A stretch of 64,000 nt of DNA. Source: a bacterium (lineage in GTDB: Bacteria > Armatimonadota > Abditibacteriia > Abditibacteriales > Abditibacteriaceae). The notes under the pieces are model-generated. The model saw nothing but the letters and a program-made list of their open reading frames with translations, had not been told where the DNA came from and ran no database searches. Each line of letters starts with the position of its first letter. The first letter of the stretch is position 1. The DNA lies in the NCBI GenBank assembly GCA_004172935.1, contig SDZD01000028.1, positions 1 through 64,000 on the forward strand. Reading direction: 5' to 3'. A program made the translations under genes and the position numbers. Shown one piece after another: positions 50,282 through 57,861 of this stretch.

Positions 50282-51886
50282 GTGAAAGTTTTCACCTCCG
50301 AGCAGATGCGCGCGTTCGACCGAGCCGCCATCGAACGTTATCATCTCCCCTCCCTCGTTTTAATGGAAAACGCGGCGCTTCGTGTCATCGAATGGCTCGA
50401 AGCGCGTTTTGGTTCGCTGAAGGGCAAATCGGTCGTCGTCGTGTGCGGAAAAGGCAATAACGGAGGTGACGGGCTGGCCATCGCCCGCCATTTGATCGGC
50501 GCCGGAAGCGTCGTCGATGTCGTGCTACTGGGCGCCGATGACGAGCTACGCGGCGACGCAGCCTACCAGTTGTTCGCGCTCCAAAACGGCACATCATCGC
50601 GCGAAGCAGGCCATGCCTTCTTGCATTTCAGCCTTGCCCGTAATCCCTCTCTACTTTCCGAACTGCACCCCTCTTTCGACATTGGCCTGGACGCCATGTT
50701 CGGCACCGGATTCCGTGGCGCCGCCCGCCCCGGCTTTGCCGAAGGCTGGGAACTGTTGCACCGCGCCAAGCACATCGTCGCAATCGACACGGTATCAGGC
50801 CTCGACACCGATACCGGCGAAAGCGCCGAGGGTGCCACAAAAGTCGAAGCCACCATCACCTTCGCCGCCCCAAAGCGCGGCCATTTCCTGCGCGACGCCC
50901 TCGACTTGAACGGCGAGTTGTGGGTAGGCGACATCGGCACCCTTCCCCACCAAATGGACGAAACCGCGACCGACTGCGCTACCCTTGATGCTCCCACGGT
51001 GCAAAAACTCCTGCCGAGCCGCAAGCTCGACGCCCATAAAGGCGATGCGGGCCGCGTCCTCGTCATCGGCGGCTCAGTGGGCCTCTCCGGTGCCATCACT
51101 CTAGCTGCGCGTGCCAGCCTCCAAATCGGCGGCGGCCTCTGCCTGGCGGCCCTACCGCGCCCCATCCTCGACTCGTTTTGCGCCGCCTGTCTGGAAGCGA
51201 CCACCCTGCCCCTCGCCAGCGATGAAGCGGGCGCCCTCGTGTCCGAAGCCCTCGAAGACATCGCCGATGCTTGGGACAAAATGAATTGCGTCGCTCTGGG
51301 GCCGGGCATTGGTCGCAGCGAGGGCACACAGCAATTGGTCCACAGCATCGTGCGCGACTGCCCGGTGCCGTTACTAATCGACGCCGACGCCCTGCACACC
51401 TTGCCCACCATCGCAGCCGAAGTCGCCGCCCGTAAAGCGCCAACGATTCTCACACCTCACCCCGGCGAAATGGGCACTCTTATGGCGACCGACGCCAAGA
51501 CAGTCAATGAGAACCGCTTCCAGGTCGCGACCGAGTGCGCCAAAAAATATAACGCCGTCGTGGTGCTTAAAGGTGCCCGCACCCTCATCGCGGCCCCCGA
51601 TGGCCGCGTATGGGTCAACCTGAGCGGCAATCCCGGCATGGCTTCAGGCGGCGCGGGCGATGTCCTCAGCGGCACCATAGCGGGCCTGTGCGCCCAACTC
51701 AAGGATGCACTCACAGCTACCCAATGCGGCGTCTTCCTGCACGGACTTGCAGGAGACCTGGCCTCCGAGTCGAAGGGCTATGGCCTCGTCGCGGGCGACA
51801 TCGCCGCCCATTTGGGCGATGCTCTCGTTCAAATCGACAACAGCGAACTCGAAACCGTCAACGCCCGCTTGCGCCGCTTAATTTAA
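50282..51886 (+). CDS. nnrDE: Bifunctional NAD(P)HX epimerase / ADP-dependent dehydratase
   Basis: A 534-residue cytoplasmic fusion starting at GTG. The N-terminal YjeF_N epimerase domain (about 1-215) has SLVLMENAALRVIEWLE and GKGNNGGDGLAIARHL (56-64 and on). The C-terminal ribokinase-like dehydratase (about 240-520) shows HKGDAGRVLVIGGSVGLSGAITLAARASLQIGGGL, GPGIGRSEGT, LIDADALHTL, LTPHPGEMGTLM and NPGMASGGAGDVLSGTIAGL (N450 to D460 covering the catalytic aspartate). It repairs hydrated NADH and NADPH. It ends 4 bases into the convergent FHA gene. Confidence 0.95.
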   Translation: MKVFTSEQMRAFDRAAIERYHLPSLVLMENAALRVIEWLEARFGSLKGKSVVVVCGKGNNGGDGLAIARHLIGAGSVVDVVLLGADDELRGDAAYQLFALQNGTSSREAGHAFLHFSLARNPSLLSELHPSFDIGLDAMFGTGFRGAARPGFAEGWELLHRAKHIVAIDTVSGLDTDTGESAEGATKVEATITFAAPKRGHFLRDALDLNGELWVGDIGTLPHQMDETATDCATLDAPTVQKLLPSRKLDAHKGDAGRVLVIGGSVGLSGAITLAARASLQIGGGLCLAALPRPILDSFCAACLEATTLPLASDEAGALVSEALEDIADAWDKMNCVALGPGIGRSEGTQQLVHSIVRDCPVPLLIDADALHTLPTIAAEVAARKAPTILTPHPGEMGTLMATDAKTVNENRFQVATECAKKYNAVVVLKGARTLIAAPDGRVWVNLSGNPGMASGGAGDVLSGTIAGLCAQLKDALTATQCGVFLHGLAGDLASESKGYGLVAGDIAAHLGDALVQIDNSELETVNARLRRLI

Positions 51887-52593
51887 TAGCGGCGCTGCCA
51901 ACCCGATTCGCGATTAATGCGCTCGGCAGTTTGAGCTGCATCCACCATGCTAAAAATCCATATTATGGTGCAACCCAAAGCCGTCAGCCCACAGGTAAAA
52001 ATAGCAGCGAAACCACAAAACAAGGCTCCACATAACATAGAGATTCCCTTTGAGGTGTCGCCGTTGTAGAACTGCCCTCCCCCCACCAGCAGAAACGAAA
52101 ACAGCACCGCCAACACAACCTGTTTAGGTGGTTCGACAGGATAAATTACCGGCGTGGGTTGGTAGGGATAAGGGTTCGGCTGAGGCACAACGGGCGCAAT
52201 CGGAGCCACAGGAGCCGGCAATTGCGGCCAGGTTGGCGACGTTTGCGTCCCTTGCGGGGGGTTAGGTTGGACATTCACCCCGTCCAGCCGAAAACGCGCG
52301 TGGAAGTCGCCCATCTGGATTTGCACGCCATCCGCCAAAGAAAATGAGGGCGTGGCACGCACGTTGTTGACAAAAGTGCCATTAGTCGAACCTAAATCTT
52401 CGATGCACCACGTCCCACCATACAAATAAAAACGGGCGTGCTGCCGCGATACTTCCCGGTAGGAAGTCAGTGGCACACTGCCGATAAATTCGCGTCCGAC
52501 AATGGTTTCAGGCGCAAGCAGATCAACAGATTGGCCTTGCAATGGCCCCTGAGTCACATCGAGACGCGCAGAGGGAGAAGTGGGCGACGACAT
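51883..52593 (-). CDS. FHA-domain protein with C-terminal TM2-like membrane part
   Basis: A 236-residue protein. The FHA domain (about 10-105) shows GRE (33-35), SRQH (49-52) and GSTNGT (68-73), a complete set for binding phosphothreonine peptides. A 50-residue P/Q-rich linker (QPNPPQGTQTSPTWPQLPAPVAPIAPVVPQPNP) leads to a TM2-like membrane pair: QVVLAVLFSFLLVGGGQFYNGDTSKGISMLCGALFCGF and a second helix with CGLTALGCTIIWIFSMVDAAQTAERIN. The FHA part should face the cytoplasm. No partner kinase is visible in the window. Convergent with the NAD(P)HX repair gene. Confidence 0.88.
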   Translation of the reverse strand: MSSPTSPSARLDVTQGPLQGQSVDLLAPETIVGREFIGSVPLTSYREVSRQHARFYLYGGTWCIEDLGSTNGTFVNNVRATPSFSLADGVQIQMGDFHARFRLDGVNVQPNPPQGTQTSPTWPQLPAPVAPIAPVVPQPNPYPYQPTPVIYPVEPPKQVVLAVLFSFLLVGGGQFYNGDTSKGISMLCGALFCGFAAIFTCGLTALGCTIIWIFSMVDAAQTAERINRESGWQRRY

Positions 52594-52635
52594 CGCTTTT
52601 TCACTTTACAATGCAAACCTTCTTCGCGCCGCCTT

Positions 52636-52664
52636 TTGACCTATTCAAAAGGCCCTGTTACACT
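52636..52664 (+). promoter_or_regulatory. Promoter of rpmB
   Basis: TTGACC at 52636-52641, a 17-base spacer and TACACT at 52659-52664 make a good sigma-70-type promoter, 35 bases before the rpmB start codon. Confidence 0.7.
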
Positions 52665-52698
52665 TTGCGCCCGCTTTACGCATACGGAGAAAAATAGA

Positions 52699-52935
52699 AT
52701 GTCCCGACGTTGTGAAATTACCGGCAAAAAGCCGTTGACTGGTAACTTGGTATCGCACTCGATGCGCCACACCAAGCATCGCCAGCTGCCTAATCTACAA
52801 ACCAAGCGCATTTGGGTGCCCGAAGAAGGTCGCTTCATCAAAATGAAGGTCTCGACTCGCGCTCTCAAAGCCATGAGCCGCAACGGTGTTGCAGCGACCA
52901 TCGCCAAAGCCAAGCGCAAAGGCATCCTCGCTTAA
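52699..52935 (+). CDS. rpmB: 50S ribosomal protein L28
   Basis: A 78-residue basic protein starting MSRRCEITGKKPLTGNLVSHSMRHTKHRQLPNLQ, the normal L28 opening, and continuing KRIWVPEEGRFIKMKVSTRALKAMSRNG to the end at KRKGILA. The frame is open upstream to 52438, but the ATG at 52699 is the true start, as shown by the family N-terminus and by the promoter just upstream. It has a cysteine at position 5 but no second CxxC pair, so it is not the zinc-ribbon form. It is a structural part of the large ribosomal subunit. Monocistronic, with its own promoter and terminator. Confidence 0.96.
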   Translation: MSRRCEITGKKPLTGNLVSHSMRHTKHRQLPNLQTKRIWVPEEGRFIKMKVSTRALKAMSRNGVAATIAKAKRKGILA

Positions 52936-52945
52936 TAACAAACTC

Positions 52946-52985
52946 CAAACCCCGATTTCATGAACTGAAACCGGGGTTTGTTTTT
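52946..52985 (+). terminator. Terminator of rpmB
   Basis: AAACCCCG (52947-52954) pairs with CGGGGTTT (52972-52979), with TTTCA/TGAAA continuing the stem, then TTTTT. A nearly identical copy sits at 53438. Confidence 0.9.
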
Positions 52986-53035
52986 CCTCTTTCTCATCAC
53001 AAACTTGTAAGATTGAAATCGAGAAACATAACCCC

Positions 53036-53419
53036 ATGACTAAATCAACAAGTTCAGCAAGCCCCCTGCTATTCATGGCAGCATTGGCGCTCGGTTCATT
53101 CCAAACACAAAGCCAAGCCTATGAACCTCGGCATGGTGAATGGATAGTTGTCTTTGGAGGCATACAAAAAACTGAGCAGGTAAAAGTCACAGTTAAAGCT
53201 AACGGCCAGACCTACTCCGTAACGGGAAGAGCAGACAAAGTAGGAGTCATTTTCAAAGCACTCTCCGGTAAATTTCAACCTACTCAGAAGTACGTCAATG
53301 GCAAGCCCGATCATTTCGTATTGTTAGAGCCAGTCGAAGTCACCCTTCGCAACAACGGTAAACAATTCCAACAAATCAGAGCAAACCGAGCTGATATTCA
53401 ATACGAAAAACTCCGCTGA
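53036..53419 (+). CDS. Small secreted hypothetical protein
   Basis: A 127-residue protein with a signal peptide (MTKSTSSASPLLFMAALALGSFQTQSQA, cut before YEPR). The mature 99 residues are beta-rich and basic (GEWIVVFGGIQKTEQVKVTVKANGQTYSVTGRADKVGVIFKALSG) with no cysteines and no recognised domain. It is flanked on both sides by near-identical terminators, so it is expressed alone. Codon choice is less GC-rich than in neighbouring genes, which could point to a later arrival. Function unknown. Confidence 0.72.
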   Translation: MTKSTSSASPLLFMAALALGSFQTQSQAYEPRHGEWIVVFGGIQKTEQVKVTVKANGQTYSVTGRADKVGVIFKALSGKFQPTQKYVNGKPDHFVLLEPVEVTLRNNGKQFQQIRANRADIQYEKLR

Positions 53420-53437
53420 TTGCTCACGTGTAAAAAT

Positions 53438-53476
53438 AAACCCCGATTTCACTAGCTGAAACCGGGGTTTGTTTTT
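53438..53476 (+). terminator. Terminator, near-copy of the rpmB terminator
   Basis: AAACCCCG (53438-53445) and CGGGGTTT (53463-53470) with inner TTTCA/TGAAA and a final TTTTT. It differs from the rpmB terminator only in the loop (CTAGC instead of TGAAC). Confidence 0.9.
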
Positions 53477-53485
53477 ACTAACTTC

Positions 53486-55168
53486 CTACGAGATAGAGCG
53501 CAAATCGACGTTCTTGTAGTACCAGTTCAAAATCCGTCGCGCGTCCCAGCCCTCTGCAGCGTGATTTTGCGCCCCGCGTTGGCACATACCAACGCCATGT
53601 CCCCATCCAGCGCCCGCGATATTCCAGCCTGTCACTTCGCCCTGAGCATCGGCTTGAGGCGTAATCACAAATAGCGAACTGGGCAAAGCCGTCGTAGACC
53701 CTAACTGCTTCGAGAACATCGAGCGAATCGGCCCATCCGATTCTAGCGTCACCGATTTCAACGGCAAATCGGTCGCTCTCTCAGTCGGTTTCAAGTCGGG
53801 TTGAGGAATGGGTGTCGGAACCGACTTAGCCCGCGCCGCATCCACGCCCGTCACTTTCACGCGCCACGCCCGCCCCGATGCCCCGCGCGATTCCACCGAA
53901 ATGTTCAGCACGCGGCTAATGCCCTGCGCCGCGAAAGCGCGTGAGGCTTCGTCCACCGACACGAACTGCGTCCAGCGGTATTTGCGCGACTCATAAGCCG
54001 TTTTAGAAACCCCATCAGGCCGCGCATACGACGGGTATGGCTGTGCCACGAACTGCCCCCATTTGGCTTCGTTCATCGGGCCACGCAATATGTCATCCAG
54101 CGGCGAACTGGCCGGGAAATCACGAACGCTCTTCAAATAGGGCACTTCACCGCGCCACACTTCGCTCGCCGCTGCCGTTAAGCCACCCGAATTGGTCGAG
54201 TACACCGCATCAATAGGGCGCCCATTATAAAACAGCGCCAGCCCAGCAGTTGCTTCCACGGCATCGGATGTGGGGTCTTTCTCGTTCTCCGTTCCCGGAT
54301 AGCCCTGGCAGGCGTCGTAGTCACAAACATCGAAGCCACCTGGTTGGTAGCGTCCCGACGTTTTGAAATCGAGTGTCTTAGTGCGCGCACAAATCGCCTG
54401 TGCCTTCAGCGCTTCCATCGGAGCAGTCGGCGACATCTCCCACGGCACGACGCCCTTCAAATAATCTTCCAACCCCACGACGTTGATAAACGCCAGAGGC
54501 CCCTTGCGATGATTCACCTCGGCAGAGCGCTGTGGGGCCACCTCGAAGGTGCCACGATAGGGACGCCCATAGCGCGCCGATTTGCCGTTCGAGGTCGCGC
54601 GCCCAAACCCGCCGCCCAGTGGCTGAATCGCGATTTTCGACCAACCCAGCGAAGTGGTGGCCCCCACTTGCACCGTCAACGGGCCATTGAATGTAGTCGC
54701 CCCCACTTTTTGCGGTTTTACAGCCCCGTAGCCGAACACAAGCGTCGAGTTGGCCGCCACGCTCTGTTTACGCGCAGGCTGGTCTAAATCGCGCAACACA
54801 GCGCCCTCAGGCAACCACAATTGTAGCGGCCCCCCTTGCGTCGAGAGTCCAACACGAATAATGTTTTTCGATGACGATGGTACGGGCGTCGGCAACGCTG
54901 GCACTAAAGTCGGTGTGGGCTTAACGAACGGTCGGCCGGTCGCCATAGGCACGCCCACTGGCTTCCCACCGGGAGGCTGTGTGGGCAGGTTTTGCAGCGG
55001 GCCTCCCAGAGTCCCACCGCTTTGCGTTGGGGGCAGCGGTAAATTCCCCAACGGATCGGGGGCCGCAAGAGCCGTCCGCGCGTTAAAACTGTGGGGCAAT
55101 ACTTGTCCAACAGAAAGAATCGCGCCCGCAACGGGCAGAAAAATAAGAAATCTAGGCGAGAAACGCAT
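53486..55168 (-). CDS. SpoIID/LytB-domain secreted protein
   Basis: A 560-residue protein from the ATG at 55168; a GTG four codons up is less likely. A signal peptide (MRFSPRFLIFLPVAGAILSVG) is followed by a P/G-rich stretch (about 35-95, with repeats of LPTQPP and PTLVPALPTPVPS type). The SpoIID domain starts near 185 and carries the hallmark GLEDYLKGVVPWEMSPTAPMEALKAQAICARTKTL, then YPGTENEKDPTSDAVEATAGLALFYNGRPIDAVYSTNSGGLTAAA. At the end is GAGWGHGVGMCQRGAQNHAAEGWDARRILNWYY. SpoIID enzymes are lytic transglycosylases acting on denuded glycan strands. A related role in wall turnover is likely; spores are not implied. Confidence 0.9.
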   Translation of the reverse strand: MRFSPRFLIFLPVAGAILSVGQVLPHSFNARTALAAPDPLGNLPLPPTQSGGTLGGPLQNLPTQPPGGKPVGVPMATGRPFVKPTPTLVPALPTPVPSSSKNIIRVGLSTQGGPLQLWLPEGAVLRDLDQPARKQSVAANSTLVFGYGAVKPQKVGATTFNGPLTVQVGATTSLGWSKIAIQPLGGGFGRATSNGKSARYGRPYRGTFEVAPQRSAEVNHRKGPLAFINVVGLEDYLKGVVPWEMSPTAPMEALKAQAICARTKTLDFKTSGRYQPGGFDVCDYDACQGYPGTENEKDPTSDAVEATAGLALFYNGRPIDAVYSTNSGGLTAAASEVWRGEVPYLKSVRDFPASSPLDDILRGPMNEAKWGQFVAQPYPSYARPDGVSKTAYESRKYRWTQFVSVDEASRAFAAQGISRVLNISVESRGASGRAWRVKVTGVDAARAKSVPTPIPQPDLKPTERATDLPLKSVTLESDGPIRSMFSKQLGSTTALPSSLFVITPQADAQGEVTGWNIAGAGWGHGVGMCQRGAQNHAAEGWDARRILNWYYKNVDLRSIS

Positions 55169-55206
55169 GAAGAAGCCCACCGACGTTCGGTGCAGCCTCC
55201 CAGTTT

Positions 55207-56286
55207 ATGGCGAAAAAATCAAAACCTGAACCCAAGTCGCCCCCCCAGGAGCGCGAAGAAGTTTTAGCGCCCACAGAAGGCGAACCAGAAAAAGCCGCGC
55301 TTTTGGAAGGCGTGGTGATGCGCAGCGGCGGTGGCTTCTACGAAGTCGATGTCCCCGGCGACGACGAACGGCTGCTCTGTTCGCTCGGCGGACGCCTCAA
55401 AAAAGGCAAGCGCGCGTGGGCACAACCCGTTGCAGTCGGCGACCGTGTGCGCGTGCGCGCCCTCGAAACATCCGGCAAAAACGCGCGCGGCGAAGAGTGG
55501 CGCGAAGGCTTCATCGAAGAACTTCTCCCGCGCACCTCGCAATTGGGCCGTTCGCGTTTCAACAAAACCGCGCAAATCACCCTCGCCAACCTCGATCAGG
55601 TCGTGGTCGTCATGGCCTCGCGCGAACCCGACTTAAATCTGCATCGCCTCGACCGCTTTTTGGTGCTGGCCGAAGCCAACCACCTACGCGCCATCATCTG
55701 TTTCAACAAAACCGATCTGCTGTCCAAAAAAGAAATCAAAAAGGAAATCGAGCCTTTCGCCGAACTCTACCGCGACCTCGGCTATCCCGTCATCTTGACC
55801 AGCGCATTGCCCGAAGAAGACAAAGGTCGCAAAGCTCTCCAGAAAGAGCTAAAAAACCGTATCTCGGCGTTCGTAGGCTCATCGGGCGTAGGCAAATCGA
55901 GCTTGGCAATGATGATCGACCCCGACCTGCTCCTGTGGGTGGGCGATGTCATGGACATCGGTAAAGGCCGCCACACCACCACTGATGTCACCCTGCATCC
56001 GCTCGACAAAGGCGGCTACATCGCCGATACACCGGGAATAAAAACTGTCGCCCTTCTCGAAACCACCGAAATCAACCTCAGCGAGTGCTTCCCTGAAATG
56101 CGTGACCGCGAACATAAGTGCAAGTTCTCCAACTGCACCCACCGCTCCGAACCCGACTGCGCCATCAAAGCCGCAGTAGAAAAAGGAAAAATCGTCCAGT
56201 CACGCTACGACTCGTATCTGCGACTTTTCGAGGAAAAAGAAGCCCAACCCACCCGCTACCCCAAAAAAGATAAGGACGAGGATTAA
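55207..56286 (+). CDS. rsgA: Ribosome small-subunit-dependent GTPase A
   Basis: A 359-residue circularly permuted GTPase. The N-terminal OB domain (about 35-115, VVMRSGGGFYEVDVPGDDERLLCSLGGRLKKG..RVRVRALE) comes first. G4 is FNKTD, G1 is GSSGVGKSS (224-232), G3 is DTPGIKTV, and a zinc-binding tail CKFSNCTHRSEPDCAIKAAVEKG carries the Cys/His ligands. RsgA helps the last steps of 30S subunit maturation. A lysine/glutamate-rich head and a K/D/E-rich tail extend the core. It is divergent from the SpoIID gene by 38 bases. Confidence 0.95.
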   Translation: MAKKSKPEPKSPPQEREEVLAPTEGEPEKAALLEGVVMRSGGGFYEVDVPGDDERLLCSLGGRLKKGKRAWAQPVAVGDRVRVRALETSGKNARGEEWREGFIEELLPRTSQLGRSRFNKTAQITLANLDQVVVVMASREPDLNLHRLDRFLVLAEANHLRAIICFNKTDLLSKKEIKKEIEPFAELYRDLGYPVILTSALPEEDKGRKALQKELKNRISAFVGSSGVGKSSLAMMIDPDLLLWVGDVMDIGKGRHTTTDVTLHPLDKGGYIADTPGIKTVALLETTEINLSECFPEMRDREHKCKFSNCTHRSEPDCAIKAAVEKGKIVQSRYDSYLRLFEEKEAQPTRYPKKDKDED

Positions 56287-56293
56287 CGCCTCT

Positions 56294-56827
56294 CTACGGC
56301 TTAACCATCTCTGTTCTGTATTTCGGGGCCAATTCCAACGCTTTGGCCTTACGTGCCTCCTGCGTGGCCTCATCAAGTTCGACAGGTGGCGCCGTTCGGG
56401 TTGGAACAACATCGCCAATTTCCAGAAAGAACTCTTCCTGCATCGCGGGCGAACAGAGGCATAACAAGCGCGCGGGTTTGTCTGAGGCGTTAGTGAATGA
56501 ATGCGGCGCATTGGCGGGAATGTTCAGCGTCTCGCCCGCTTTCACGACCGATTTTTCGTCACGAAAAGTGGCTTCAATCTCCCCTTCCAAAATGGTGAAC
56601 ATCTCCTCGAAGTCGTGGCGATGTGGGGGCGGCCCGCCGCCGGGAGGCACGTACATATCAATCAAACAATAACGCCCAGCGGTATCGGCTCCCGAAAGAA
56701 GAATCGTGTAGGTATCTCCCACAACTGAGACGTGTGTCAGGCTTTCGTCTGTATCGGGACGTGCCAGTGTGAGATTGCGCTGTGGGTCGTCGTCTGGAAT
56801 TGGCGTGATGTTCTGGATTTCGCTCAT
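56294..56827 (-). CDS. Cupin-domain protein
   Basis: A 177-residue single cupin. The metal site shows GGGPPPHRHDFEEMFTILEGEIEATF (H-x-H-x4-E motif) and the second motif PANAPHSFTN. The N-terminal TYTILLSGADTAGRYCLIDMYVPPGGGPPPHRH resembles quercetin-dioxygenase-like cupins common in environmental bacteria. It may be an oxygenase, isomerase or binding protein; the substrate cannot be told. A C-terminal helix rich in A/E/K (ATQEARKAKALELAPKY) follows. Convergent with rsgA, 7 bases apart. Confidence 0.87.
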   Translation of the reverse strand: MSEIQNITPIPDDDPQRNLTLARPDTDESLTHVSVVGDTYTILLSGADTAGRYCLIDMYVPPGGGPPPHRHDFEEMFTILEGEIEATFRDEKSVVKAGETLNIPANAPHSFTNASDKPARLLCLCSPAMQEEFFLEIGDVVPTRTAPPVELDEATQEARKAKALELAPKYRTEMVKP

Positions 56828-56855
56828 TGCTCCCCCTTTGATTTCTGATTTACGA

Positions 56856-56893
56856 AAAAAAAAGAGGAAGGACAGTTGTCCTTCCCCTTTTCA
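56856..56893. terminator. Terminator between small membrane gene and cupin gene
   Basis: GGAAGGAC (56866-56873), loop AGTT, GTCCTTCC (56878-56885), with CTTTTTTTTTC on the minus strand after it and CCTTTT on the plus strand. It closes the minus-strand gene at 56900. Confidence 0.88.
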
Positions 56894-56899
56894 TTTTTC

Positions 56900-57115
56900 T
56901 TATGGAATATCGGGTGTGCTGGGTTCACGTGAGGGACGCAGCAACTTACTGTAGAGGCCGAAGTTAAAAATCGTGGGCGCCCACAGGCCAACGAATATCG
57001 CTTCCAGTTTCTTACCCGATAGAAATAACCCAATCGACAGCAAAATTGAGCCGACGACGCCACCATAATAAACGCTGCTAGGCAGGTTTTCGACTGATTC
57101 AAAAATATCGTCCAT
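56900..57115 (-). CDS. Small two-helix membrane protein
   Basis: A 71-residue protein with an acidic start (MDDIFESVENLPSS), two hydrophobic segments (YYGGVVGSILLSIGLFLSG and LEAIFVGLWAPTIFNFGLYSKLL) linked by KK, and a polar tail ending PSTPDIP. The terminator 7 bases downstream and the clean membrane layout support a real gene. No family is recognised. Confidence 0.68.
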   Translation of the reverse strand: MDDIFESVENLPSSVYYGGVVGSILLSIGLFLSGKKLEAIFVGLWAPTIFNFGLYSKLLRPSREPSTPDIP

Positions 57116-57229
57116 AGTTCTTCTAGATGTCCTTTTCGTTGGATTTAACGATGCCCACCCCCTTTCGCAATTCGCGCGCCGGAAGACACTACAAAGCAGT
57201 TGGGTTAAAGTTTGCAGTAGGATTCGTAC

Positions 57230-57781
57230 ATGAAATTTGTCCTGCTCGTCATTTTCCTTGTGGTGATTGTAGTGTTGATAGTGACCTACAATAAGCTCGT
57301 GAGCCTACGCCAGACGGTGAAAGCAGCGTGGAGCGGCATCGAAACCGAACTCACCCGCCGCTACGACCTCATCCCCAACCTCGTCGAAACGGTGAAGGGC
57401 TACGCCAAACACGAGCGCGAAACCCTTGATGCCGTTATCGCCGCCCGCAACTCGGCGCAGGGCAATCTCAACTCGCCCGAACAGCTGGCGAAAGCCGAAG
57501 GCCAACTCAATGGCGCCATGCGCGGCTTGCTTGCGCTCGCCGAATCGTATCCCGACCTCAAAGCCAACAGCAACTTTTTGCAATTACAGGGCGAACTATC
57601 GGGCACAGAATCGCGATTAGCAACAGCGCGTCAGGAGTACAATAACCGCGTGCGCGAACTCAATACAGCGGTTTCCTCGTTCCCAGCAGCACTTGTGGCA
57701 GGACCGTTAGGCTTCAAATCTGAACCGTACTTTGAAGTTGAAAACCCTCAAGCTCGGCAGAACGTGCGCGTGCAATTCTAA
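57230..57781 (+). CDS. lemA: LemA family protein
   Basis: A 183-residue protein: an N-terminal membrane helix (FVLLVIFLVVIVVLIVTYNKLVSLR) followed by the LemA helical bundle, VKAAWSGIETELTRRYDLIPNLVETVKGYAKHERETLDAVIAARNSAQ, FLQLQGELSGTESRLATARQEYNNRVRELNTAVSSFPA and a final EPYFEVENPQARQNVRVQF. LemA proteins sit in the inner membrane with the N-terminus outside; their role is unclear, often linked to envelope stress. The usual partner (a TPM-domain or HtpX gene) is missing; instead an Hsp70-like gene follows by 80 bases on the same strand. Confidence 0.93.
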   Translation: MKFVLLVIFLVVIVVLIVTYNKLVSLRQTVKAAWSGIETELTRRYDLIPNLVETVKGYAKHERETLDAVIAARNSAQGNLNSPEQLAKAEGQLNGAMRGLLALAESYPDLKANSNFLQLQGELSGTESRLATARQEYNNRVRELNTAVSSFPAALVAGPLGFKSEPYFEVENPQARQNVRVQF

Positions 57782-57861
57782 ACTAAGACGAGTTCCTCTT
57801 GTTGGCCGGAGCAGGTGCGGCCAAATTGTTTCAATCCTCTATAGCGGCAACGGCACTTTCT

